This document shows, in pieces, positions 22,844 through 30,609 of a stretch of 64,000 nucleotides of DNA (position 1 is its first letter; every line of letters begins with the position of its first letter). The stretch lies in assembly GCA_003576905.1 (NCBI GenBank), contig QEVG01000003.1:115357-179356 (forward strand), in the 5' to 3' direction. This DNA is from Planctomycetota bacterium (GTDB lineage: Bacteria > Planctomycetota > Phycisphaerae > UBA1845 > UTPLA1). Made by a program: the position numbers and the translations under genes. The notes beneath the pieces were generated by a model, which saw only the letters and a list, made by a program, of their open reading frames with translations, searched no databases and was not told the DNA's origin.

Positions 22844-23628
22844 TGGACCAGGCACGCGCCCTTTTCTTTCGGGGCACAATCCGCGATAAAGCGCGCATGC
22901 CGAGAGCCAGTTCGAATTTGTCCCTTGCCAAAATCACCGCCGACCTCGCCCGCGACGTCGACCAGTTGAACTTCGGCCCCCCGGTCGCCTGCGTCTACAA
23001 CCCCCTGGGATATGCCCGGCGTCCGCATGCGAAGTACCTCCGCACCTACGGCCGCGCCCCCCGCGAGATTTTGCTTGTCGGCATGAACCCCGGCCCCTTC
23101 GGCATGGCCCAGACCGGCATTCCCTTCGGCGAAGTCGCCCTCGCCCGCGACTGGCTTCAGGTCGAAGCCCCGGTGGAAAAGCCGCCGCGCGAACACCCGC
23201 GCCGGCCGATCTCGGGCTTTCATTGCCCTCGCAGCGAAGTCAGCGGCCGGCGTCTGTGGGGCTGGGCCCGGGATTCCTTCAAGACGCCGGAGCGATTCTT
23301 CGAGCGATTCTATATCGCCAACTATTGCCCGCTCTGTTTCATCGAACCGACGGGCCGAAACCTGACGCCGGACAAGCTGCCCGCCGTTCAGAGAGATCCG
23401 CTGTTCGCCGCCTGCGACCGCGCCCTGCGCCGCACCGTCGAGTATTTCGCGCCCCGACTTGTCGTGGGAATCGGCTCGTTTGCCGAAAAGCGTGCCCGCA
23501 TCGCCCTCGACGGCATGAACCTTCAGATTGGGAGCATTCTCCACCCCAGCCCCGCCAGCCCAGTCGCCAACCGCGGCTGGGAAGCTCAGGCCATGCAGCA
23601 GCTCGCCCGGCTCGGCATACGGCTCTGA
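22843..23628 (+). CDS. SMUG1-family uracil-DNA glycosylase
   Basis: A 261-residue DNA repair enzyme of the SMUG1 branch of uracil-DNA glycosylases. The diagnostic motif GMNPGPFGMAQTG (residues 80-92) and the C-terminal HPSPASPVANRGW match the SMUG1 water-activating and intercalating loops; FGPPVACVYNPLGYA upstream also matches. It should remove uracil and oxidised pyrimidines such as 5-hydroxymethyluracil from DNA. The ATG at 22843 overlaps the preceding stop as TGATG; Met19 at 22897 is an alternative start. Its stop and that of the convergent gene abut as TGATCA. A link to the beta-helix gene upstream is only positional. Confidence 0.92.
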   Translation: MDQARALFFRGTIRDKARMPRASSNLSLAKITADLARDVDQLNFGPPVACVYNPLGYARRPHAKYLRTYGRAPREILLVGMNPGPFGMAQTGIPFGEVALARDWLQVEAPVEKPPREHPRRPISGFHCPRSEVSGRRLWGWARDSFKTPERFFERFYIANYCPLCFIEPTGRNLTPDKLPAVQRDPLFAACDRALRRTVEYFAPRLVVGIGSFAEKRARIALDGMNLQIGSILHPSPASPVANRGWEAQAMQQLARLGIRL

Positions 23629-24474
23629 TCAACCCGATGCCCCGGGCGGCAGAGGCGCAGGCGACCCCGCTTCCGCCGACCGGGGTGGCGAGAAAATCGG
23701 CGTCCCGCACTCCGGGCACAGCGACGATTGAATCTGGAACAGCGAATACCCGCATTTGCGGCAGGTTTCTTCCTCGATGTCGATGTCGAATTTCAGGCCG
23801 CACCCGGCGCACTTGGATCGCCCAACGGCCATCTCCTGGGTCTTCTGGCAACGGGGACACGTGAGGGACAGCGTCAGGTTTGTCGTTCGAACGTCCTCGC
23901 GAAGCCGCGTCCGGCTGAGATGATGCAGCACCGGTGTCACCAACACGCCGCACAGCCCCAGAATGAGCAGGATGCTCATGAGCCGGAACCAATCATCGCC
24001 CTGGTGAATATCCATCCACAGGGTCGCGGTGATCTGCAACCCCGCGATGGCGAGCAGCACAACCGTGGTCGTGCGAACCCAGTTCCACCGCGCATGCAGT
24101 CGCGCGAGCGAAAGCAGCCCCGTTACCGTCAGCTCCACGGACCACAGCCAGCCGGTGCCCATGAACTTTTCGAGGTCGTCCGGCCAGTATTGGTACGATA
24201 CCCAGATCGAAACGAGCGAGACCGCCAGTGTTACGCATATGACACCCAGCGCGCCGGGCCCCAGCGGATGCCACCGCCGAAGTTCGGTCGGTATCGCCGC
24301 GCCCAGCGCCAAGAGCGAAGACCCGCCGATCGCCGCCAGGGTCACGAGGGTGCGCTCGATGAACATCCCCCTGAGGTCCGTCAACAGGATGACCACGCCG
24401 CCCAGCGCGCAAGAGCAGATGCACACGATGAACATCGTCAGAAACGTACGCTGCGTGCGAGACTGAAACGCCAT
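23629..24474 (-). CDS. Polytopic membrane protein with C-terminal zinc ribbons
   Basis: A 281-residue protein with about six hydrophobic segments in the first 190 residues, and then a cytoplasmic-style tail with two CxxC pairs in tandem zinc ribbons: CPRCQK with CAGCGL, and CRKCGYSLF with CPECGTP. The second ribbon (CxxCGYxLxxxxSxxCPECG) is a very common planctomycete tail. No catalytic motif is visible, so function is unknown; zinc-ribbon tails of this kind may mediate protein contacts. It lies 18 bp downstream of the bd-like subunit gene on the same strand, so it could be the third gene of that operon and help its assembly (inference). It ends head-on against the SMUG1 gene. Confidence 0.75.
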   Translation of the reverse strand: MAFQSRTQRTFLTMFIVCICSCALGGVVILLTDLRGMFIERTLVTLAAIGGSSLLALGAAIPTELRRWHPLGPGALGVICVTLAVSLVSIWVSYQYWPDDLEKFMGTGWLWSVELTVTGLLSLARLHARWNWVRTTTVVLLAIAGLQITATLWMDIHQGDDWFRLMSILLILGLCGVLVTPVLHHLSRTRLREDVRTTNLTLSLTCPRCQKTQEMAVGRSKCAGCGLKFDIDIEEETCRKCGYSLFQIQSSLCPECGTPIFSPPRSAEAGSPAPLPPGASG

Positions 24475-24492
24475 AGACGGTCCTGCCCGGTT

Positions 24493-25590
24493 CTATTCGA
24501 CAGTCGCCGACTCACTTCGCTTCCGCGTCAGGCACAGGCACCAGCCGATGAGCCCCGCGTTAACAAGGAAAAAGACGACGAACACGACAAGTCCGCCCTT
24601 CCGCGCCGCATCGGCATGCTGTGCGTACAAGGGCGAGACATCGATCACCGACAGCCGTATCGCCTCGCGCACCGCCGTCATTCCTGCAATCGTCAGCGCC
24701 AGCCCCAATGTGCATACCATCAGCGCTTGCCGGCGAAAATCCGACCGCGGCGCGTGTGCCAGCCACGATCCGACCTGCAAGACGAGGCCGAAACACGCCG
24801 CCGCGAAATACGGCCCGGCCGCCTTCCCGACAATGTGCCCCTGCGCCGATGCATCGAGCTGCCGCCAGTAAGCCGCTCCGCACGCCACGCTGAGCAGTAC
24901 CCCCGCGATCGCCAGCCGCGCGAGGTTTCGCGGCTGACGCGGATCAACTCCAGCTCCCTTCCGTTGCAGGTAATACATCTGCCACGCAGCCAGCGCGCAC
25001 ATCGTCGGAATCGCCCCCACGGCCCACATCCCAAGCCGCGGAAGCAGCTGGGGATGGTAATAAACCATGCTGCCGCGCTCGTACAGGCCCGGCCACGACG
25101 CGCGATCCGTGCTGAGAAGATGGTTCTCCGTCCATGAAAGGCCTGTGAATGAAAAACACGCCAGCGCGCCCAGGGCGACAACACCCCGAACGACCGCACT
25201 CTGCCCTCCGATCCACGGCGTCTTGAGCAGATAGAGCAGGTAGAATCCCACGATCAGCAGGGGCAGAATCGCCATCCACCGATGAAAGAGCAGCAGGTTG
25301 GCCGTGTAAAATTCCTTCCGGTACAGAATCTGCACAAAGAGCAGCGGGGCGACGCCCGCCGTGATCGCCGCGCTGGTCGCAAAAGGCATCCAGTCGCGCA
25401 GCACATCCGACAACTCCACCGGCCCACCGTCCGCGCCTTTACGCTTGCCGCGAAACGACGCAACCGCCAGGTACCCGACGCCCGCGAGCACATAGTTCAT
25501 GAACACCACGTGCACCGCCAGGGTGGCGACATACAGCGATACGTAAAACGCCGTCGGACCCGGCAACCCAAACGGCAGCATCCGGTCCAT
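24493..25590 (-). CDS. Second subunit of a cytochrome bd-like complex (CydA'-like)
   Basis: A 365-residue membrane protein with about eight to nine hydrophobic segments. It is not a normal CydB. Its first helix (TLAVHVVFMNYVLAGVGYL) matches by eye the first helix of the upstream CydA-like subunit (GIFHVFLAQFAIGGGMLM), with the His at the same place, and RWMAILPLLIVGFYLLYLLK follows an LFVQILYRKEF segment. This suggests a diverged CydA paralogue, as in CydAA' pairs. ATG at 25590 overlaps the upstream stop codon by one base. The gene is probably co-translated with the cytochrome c-fused subunit and forms a heterodimer with it. Which cofactors it binds cannot be told. Confidence 0.75.
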   Translation of the reverse strand: MDRMLPFGLPGPTAFYVSLYVATLAVHVVFMNYVLAGVGYLAVASFRGKRKGADGGPVELSDVLRDWMPFATSAAITAGVAPLLFVQILYRKEFYTANLLLFHRWMAILPLLIVGFYLLYLLKTPWIGGQSAVVRGVVALGALACFSFTGLSWTENHLLSTDRASWPGLYERGSMVYYHPQLLPRLGMWAVGAIPTMCALAAWQMYYLQRKGAGVDPRQPRNLARLAIAGVLLSVACGAAYWRQLDASAQGHIVGKAAGPYFAAACFGLVLQVGSWLAHAPRSDFRRQALMVCTLGLALTIAGMTAVREAIRLSVIDVSPLYAQHADAARKGGLVVFVVFFLVNAGLIGWCLCLTRKRSESATVE

Positions 25591-27047
25591 CAGCGCCCCT
25601 CCTGTTTGCCCGGCTGTCGGGTGTCCGGCGACGCCGGGCTCGCCCCGCCGACCGTGTGCGGCTCTGTGCCCGGCGCGGTCCCCGCCTCGTCGAGCCACTC
25701 CTGAACCTCACGGATCACGGCCCGGTCCGTCGACTGATCCCACCGGCCGGGCCGCCCGGCCGTCTGCCACTCAAGCAATTGCACCAGCGCCTCCAATTCC
25801 TCGGCGTTTCCCGCGAAAGGAGGCATGAACGGCTTGGTGTGCTGGAGCTTCGCAATGTTCATCCGCTTCTGCTCCGTGGTCCACGTCCCGGCCAGATGTG
25901 TCAGACCATTGACGCCGGACATCGTGTGACACACGCTGCACTGAAAGCGAAACACCTTGGCCCCCAGCCGGAGCTGTTCAGTGGGATACGCGCCGGCGTT
26001 CCGAAGCGGAAACGGATCCGCCGTCACGCCGCCCGAACGCCGCAGCGCAGCCAATTCGTCCGCCTTGACCGCGTTCGAATACAGGTATTCGCGTACCGTA
26101 AACGGCTTGCGGACGCCCTCGCGCACGAACTCCCCGCCCGCCGTCGCCCCAAACGCCAGGGAGAGCAGCAGCGTCGCTGTCGCCCCGCTGACGTACAGCC
26201 GCTGCCAGATCAGCCCCACGAGCGCATATCCGCCGATCAGCACCGACGCCGCGACCGAGATGCCCATGAACATCGTCATCGCCGCGCTGCCTCCCTGAAC
26301 CCACGACCGGCTGTCCTCCGGTATCACCGCGAGGTACCAGACCCCCAGCAGCGGCATTAGCACCATGGGCGCAAGGCAGTTCGCCGCGCGGCGAATCAGC
26401 TCCGCCCGCTCCTCCCGCGTAAAGGCTCCGATCGCGTTGATGACAACGCACGCAGCCAGCGACGCGATCGTCAGCGAGACGATCGTTCGGAACAACAGCG
26501 ACGGCCAGAAGCTCGGGTTGAAAAAGCCCGACCACACCGACCGGTCGTGCGTCCACCCTCCCGGCGTAAGCTGCCACGACAGGATGCCGTTGATCCAGAA
26601 CAGGCTAAACCACGCCGCGACCGTGTACAGCATGAGCAGCGTCATCCGCGCCCCGTCCGTCAGGCCCTTTCCGCATCGATAAAACGCATACCCCGCCGCG
26701 ATCTCAAGGCAGAAAAACGTCCATTCAGTCGCCCAGATCCAGTGAAACTCCTCCACCATCACCCCGATCGTCCGCGGGCTGATCTGGATCGTCGTGAACC
26801 ACATCCCCACGCCGGTCAGTGCCCCTGCGACAAAACTGACCAGCACCAGCACCTTGAAATACCCGTCCAGAAACCGGCGCGCTGGCGCGCTCCTCCCCTT
26901 CTGCGCCAGCCACTGGAAGTAGCACATGAGCATGCCGCCGCCGATCGCGAACTGCGCCAGAAAGACGTGGAAGATGCCCAGCCCGCCGATCACCATTCCC
27001 TTGATGACCGGGCCGAAGTCATTGATCGGATAGGAGATATCCTGCAC
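25590..27047 (-). CDS. Cytochrome bd-like subunit I fused to a C-terminal cytochrome c
   Basis: A 485-residue respiratory protein. Residues 1-330 are CydA-like, with about nine membrane helices: H27 (candidate high-spin haem ligand), the paired acids in ATEWTFFCLE, and WINGILSWQLTPGGW matching the conserved ANxWMQxPxG region. The long quinol (Q) loop is short or absent. By eye the His that ligates haem b558 in E. coli falls on Arg in LLFRTIVS. After residue 350 a cytochrome c domain follows: CSVCH (C370, C373, H374) and a distal Met (M408 in KPFMPPF). Oxygen reduction fed by a cytochrome rather than quinol is the likely role; this fits the described quinol-site-lacking bd branch. Start is GTG at 27047 with CAGGAG upstream. 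Confidence 0.85.
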   Translation of the reverse strand: MQDISYPINDFGPVIKGMVIGGLGIFHVFLAQFAIGGGMLMCYFQWLAQKGRSAPARRFLDGYFKVLVLVSFVAGALTGVGMWFTTIQISPRTIGVMVEEFHWIWATEWTFFCLEIAAGYAFYRCGKGLTDGARMTLLMLYTVAAWFSLFWINGILSWQLTPGGWTHDRSVWSGFFNPSFWPSLLFRTIVSLTIASLAACVVINAIGAFTREERAELIRRAANCLAPMVLMPLLGVWYLAVIPEDSRSWVQGGSAAMTMFMGISVAASVLIGGYALVGLIWQRLYVSGATATLLLSLAFGATAGGEFVREGVRKPFTVREYLYSNAVKADELAALRRSGGVTADPFPLRNAGAYPTEQLRLGAKVFRFQCSVCHTMSGVNGLTHLAGTWTTEQKRMNIAKLQHTKPFMPPFAGNAEELEALVQLLEWQTAGRPGRWDQSTDRAVIREVQEWLDEAGTAPGTEPHTVGGASPASPDTRQPGKQEGR

Positions 27048-27161
27048 CGCCGGGCTCCTGCCGCGCCGGCGTCACGCCGCCGCGCAAAGGCGCGGGAATC
27101 ATAGCGTCTCCCGCGCGCATTCGCCGCTCGCGGCGGGCCCGCGCTTCGCTATCATGTCGCC

Positions 27162-28760
27162 ATGTGCCTTCTCATCGTACCGGTATCCGGCGACGACATT
27201 GACGAAGTCCGCGCTCGAATCGACGCCGCGCTCTCCGCGGGCGCCAATGCCATCGAGCTGCGCCTCGACTTGATGGGTCCCCTGTCCGCCGACGATGTAC
27301 GCTCGCTCCGCTCCGACACCGCGCGCGAAATCCCCTTCATCCTGACGATCCGTTCCGCCGCCGAAGGGGGACACTGGGACGGCGACGACGATGAACGTGT
27401 CAGCCGCCTTATCGAATTCGGCCCCTTCGCCGATTTCATTGACGTCGAACTCGCCCTCTGGCGGCGCTCCGCCAACATCCGCCAGAAGATTGAGCTCGCG
27501 CTGCACCGCGCCGACGAGGTTTCGCACGATGGCGGCGTTGAACAGGTCGGATTCGCCGCCCGGCGCCGCCTGATTCTTTCCCACCACGACTTGAAGTCCC
27601 GTCCGGCCGCCCTTCACAAGTTGTGGCTCGAAATGCTCGCCGAACCCGCCTGCCATGCGCCGAAGATCGCCTGGCGCGCACGCTCTATCCGCGACAATTT
27701 CGAGGCACTCGACCTGCTCCGCGATAGCCCCCGCCCGGCCATCGCCCTCTGCATGGGCGCCGAGGGAATCCTCTCCCGCGTCGTGGCTAAAAAGTTCAAC
27801 GCGTTCGGCACTTTCGCCGCTCTTCAGACCGACCTCGCCACCGCACCCGGCCAACTCACAATCGAGCAGTTCACCCACACCTACCGCTGGAGGACGATTG
27901 ACTCCGACTCCGCACTCTACGGCGTAATCGGCGATCCGGTGAGCCATTCGCTCAGCCCACGGATTCACAATGCCGCCTTCGCCGATGCCGGGCTCAACGC
28001 AATCTACCTGCCGCTCCATGTCACCGCCTCGTACGAAGCATTCAAGGCGTTCATGGTCGAGATAATCGCCCGACCTTGGCTGGGTTTTCGCGGGTTCTCC
28101 ATTACCCTGCCGCACAAGGAGAATGCCTTGCGCTTCGTTCTCGAGTCCGGCGGCCGTATCGACGCCGCCGCTCAGCGCGTCGGCGCGGTCAACACCCTTT
28201 GCCTTTCGCCGGAGGGTGCGCTTTCCGCCTGTAACACCGACTACGCGGCCGCATCACAGTGCCTGGCGGAAGCCGTGAAAGACCGCAAACCAACCGCCCC
28301 GAATCTCCGCGCCGCGGTCCTCGGAGCCGGCGGCGTGGCCCGCGCCGTCGTGGCCGCCCTGCGCGACCTCGGCGCGGAGGTCGCCATATACAACCGCACG
28401 CACGACCGGGCCGAGGCCCTCGCCGCTCAGTTCGGCGGCCGCGCACTCCCTTGGAACGATCGCGCCCGTCACACCGCGAACCTCGTTGTGAACTGCACGA
28501 GCGTGGGAATGACCCCGCGCGACGACGAGTCCCCTTTGCCCTCGGACGCGCTTTGTACCGACTTGATCGTCTTCGACACGGTCTATCGCCCGCGCGAAAC
28601 CCGACTTCTCCGAGAGGCGCGATCCAGGGGCTGCGCCACCGTCGACGGCGTGGCCATGTTCACCCGCCAGGCGTTGACCCAGTTTCAGATTTGGACCGGT
28701 CGTGCGGGCTCTTTCGACCAGTTCGAGAGTGTCATTGCGTCGGGCTTCCAGTCATCCTGA
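27162..28760 (+). CDS. aroDE: Bifunctional 3-dehydroquinate dehydratase / shikimate dehydrogenase
   Basis: A 532-residue fusion of two consecutive shikimate-pathway steps. Residues 1-245 are type I dehydroquinate dehydratase (AroD): E32 in AIELRLDL, LTIRSAAEGG, the active-site His in LSHHDLKS and the Schiff-base Lys in PKIAWRA. From about 258 comes shikimate dehydrogenase (AroE): GVIGDPVSHSLSP, the catalytic Lys in SITLPHKE, GAVNT, the NADP-binding GAGGVARAVV and NCTSVGM. All key residues are present, so both halves look active. The reaction carries 3-dehydroquinate to shikimate. The fusion is well known from plants and occurs in some planctomycetes and chlamydiae. Shikimate kinase, the next enzyme, lies 1.1 kb downstream on the same strand. 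Confidence 0.96.
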   Translation: MCLLIVPVSGDDIDEVRARIDAALSAGANAIELRLDLMGPLSADDVRSLRSDTAREIPFILTIRSAAEGGHWDGDDDERVSRLIEFGPFADFIDVELALWRRSANIRQKIELALHRADEVSHDGGVEQVGFAARRRLILSHHDLKSRPAALHKLWLEMLAEPACHAPKIAWRARSIRDNFEALDLLRDSPRPAIALCMGAEGILSRVVAKKFNAFGTFAALQTDLATAPGQLTIEQFTHTYRWRTIDSDSALYGVIGDPVSHSLSPRIHNAAFADAGLNAIYLPLHVTASYEAFKAFMVEIIARPWLGFRGFSITLPHKENALRFVLESGGRIDAAAQRVGAVNTLCLSPEGALSACNTDYAAASQCLAEAVKDRKPTAPNLRAAVLGAGGVARAVVAALRDLGAEVAIYNRTHDRAEALAAQFGGRALPWNDRARHTANLVVNCTSVGMTPRDDESPLPSDALCTDLIVFDTVYRPRETRLLREARSRGCATVDGVAMFTRQALTQFQIWTGRAGSFDQFESVIASGFQSS

Positions 28761-28902
28761 ATCGACGGGCCGCAACCCCTGTCGCCCCCTCAACTCCCGC
28801 CGTTCCATTGGCGAGCCGCCGGTCTCCGTCCCGCCCCGAAATCGCCGATTGACCATCCGGCCGGTTGCCTTCAAGATGCACCCTCGGAGCGTTCCGATAG
28901 GT

Positions 28903-28924
28903 CGGCCCCGGGGGTCCGGGGCCG
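28903..28924 (+). terminator. GC hairpin in the aroDE-metallophosphatase gap
   Basis: Perfect 8-bp stem CGGCCCCG/CGGGGCCG with a GGGGTC loop, 142 bases after the aroDE stop. No T-run. It is the first of three hairpins in this gap; see the next entry. Confidence 0.35.
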
Positions 28925-28963
28925 CGTGTGTACCAGGGTGGCGGTGGTGTCCGCGCCCGGTTG

Positions 28964-29009
28964 GTGGGTCCGCAACCCACATTGGCGGCCTGTTGCCCGC
29001 CCCGGCGGG
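28964..29009 (+). other. Two further hairpins before the metallophosphatase gene
   Basis: GTGGGT/ACCCAC with a five-base loop (28964-28980), then CCCGCC/GGCGGG (28996-29009). Together with the hairpin at 28903 they make the 299-bp gap unusually structured. It could be the leader of the metallophosphatase-aroK transcript or terminator debris; no known riboswitch was recognised. Confidence 0.3.
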
Positions 29010-29059
29010 TGTAAACGGCCCCGGGGATCGGCAATAAGCGGGGACTAGCCCAACGTTGT

Positions 29060-29914
29060 ATGGACCTGCTCTTCTGTTCAGATGTACACGGTGATGAAAG
29101 TCATTACGCTCGGCTTATCACCGTCGCGGGCAGGCTGAGGCCCCACGTCATCATTCTCGGCGGCGATATGCTGCCCGATGACTCCGCCCTGGACCCGCGG
29201 TCCATGGGCGTCGGCCAGCCGACCTATGTCCGCAATCAGTTCCGCAATCATGTGGCCGCCATGCGCGCGGCGTCGGGCTGTAAAAATGTCCTCGTTATCT
29301 TCGGCAACCACGACTGGGGCAGCAGCGTCCGCGCCACAAGGGAACTCGAAACCGAGGGCCTCCTGAACGTCCTCGAACTGGACCATTCCTTCGAAGTGGA
29401 CGGCCTCCATTTTCTCGGATACTCCTCCACGCCCCCGACCCCCTGGTATGTGAAGGACTTTGAGCGCCTGGACATGCCCGGCGACAAGCCCCCGCTCCTT
29501 GGCGGCGCGCGGTGGGACTTCCGATTTTCCCGGCCATCGCAGCAGAGTTCCACTTACCTCTTCAACACGGTCAAGACGATGGCCGACGAACTGGCCGACT
29601 TGAAACCTCCGCCCGAGCCATGGGTCTTTGTCGCCCATTCGCCGCCCCATCAGAGCAAGCTCGATCGGTATTACGGCGATCAGGCATGGGGCTCCCGGGC
29701 CGTCCGCGGCGCGATTGAAAAGCACCAGCCCCTGCTCTCGCTGCACGGGCATATTCACGAGTCGCCCGACGTCTCCGGAGATTTCAAAGACGTCATCGGA
29801 CGGACCACCGCCGTAAACCCCGGACAGAATCGCCACAGGCTCCAGTACGCGACCGTGCGCATCGACGTCGCGGGGCGAAAGGTTCTCGAAGTCAAGCACG
29901 GATGGGAAGCGTGA
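29060..29914 (+). CDS. Calcineurin-like metallophosphoesterase
   Basis: A 284-residue metallophosphoesterase with the full set of metal motifs: SDVHGD (DxH), GGDM, GNHD, a His in FVAHSPPH and GHIH. The dinuclear metal site is therefore complete and the enzyme should hydrolyse phosphomonoesters or diesters; the substrate is unknown. No signal peptide or membrane helix, so it is cytoplasmic. Its last 13 bp overlap the aroK start, which argues for co-translation with shikimate kinase, though no metabolic link is obvious. The ribosome binding site at 29060 is weak. Confidence 0.9.
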   Translation: MDLLFCSDVHGDESHYARLITVAGRLRPHVIILGGDMLPDDSALDPRSMGVGQPTYVRNQFRNHVAAMRAASGCKNVLVIFGNHDWGSSVRATRELETEGLLNVLELDHSFEVDGLHFLGYSSTPPTPWYVKDFERLDMPGDKPPLLGGARWDFRFSRPSQQSSTYLFNTVKTMADELADLKPPPEPWVFVAHSPPHQSKLDRYYGDQAWGSRAVRGAIEKHQPLLSLHGHIHESPDVSGDFKDVIGRTTAVNPGQNRHRLQYATVRIDVAGRKVLEVKHGWEA

Positions 29915-30444
29915 ACCTCATTCTTGTCGGCTATCGCGGCAGCGGAAAGACCACCGTCGGCGAGCTTCTCGCCAAAAGGCTCGGCTGGCATTTCGTCGAC
30001 ACCGACGCCCTCATCAGCCGAAAGGCGGGCAAGTCCATTCCCGAAATTTTCGCCACCGAAGGCGAAGACGGCTTCCGCAAGCGTGAACGCGAGGCCTGCG
30101 ACCAGCTCCGAAAATCAAAAAATCAGGTCATCGCCTTTGGCGGCGGCACCATCGTCGACCCCGAGAGCCGCGCCATCGTCAAACGCGTCGGAAAAGTCGT
30201 CTGGCTCCGGGCCCCCGCCGCCGTGCTCTGGCGGCGGATTCAGGCGGATGCCGCGCGCGGAGTCAAACGCCCAAACCTCACCCCCGTCGGCGGACTCGAC
30301 GAAGTCGAAGCCGTCCTCCGCCAGAGAGAGCCGATTTACGAAACCGCCGCCGCCCACATCGTCGACACCACGACCGATTCACCCGAACAGATCGCCGAGG
30401 CCCTCGAAATGTGGTACCGCGCGAACGACTCCGAGGCGGGCTGA
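29902..30444 (+). CDS. aroK: Shikimate kinase
   Basis: A 180-residue kinase that makes shikimate 3-phosphate from shikimate and ATP. Walker A GYRGSGKTT (residues 9-17), the shikimate-binding DTD (DTDALI), the FRKRE segment, the GGG loop (AFGGGTIVD) and the lid segment KRPNLT are all visible. The length is standard. The start lies inside the end of the metallophosphoesterase gene. It follows the aroDE product in the pathway and is the only other pathway gene in the window. Confidence 0.95.
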   Translation: MGSVNLILVGYRGSGKTTVGELLAKRLGWHFVDTDALISRKAGKSIPEIFATEGEDGFRKREREACDQLRKSKNQVIAFGGGTIVDPESRAIVKRVGKVVWLRAPAAVLWRRIQADAARGVKRPNLTPVGGLDEVEAVLRQREPIYETAAAHIVDTTTDSPEQIAEALEMWYRANDSEAG

Positions 30445-30609
30445 CCGCGCCGTGCGTGGCCGCACATGCGAATGTTTACCAGCGGTTTGACACCCGGTCA
30501 TCCGATACGAAACCAATGGGCCGCGGGGGCTGTATCACCGATGGAATGGCCGACCCCGGCTTCCCGCGCTCGTGGGGGGCGTTCCGGCCGCCGATAAGGA
30601 CGCAGACTC

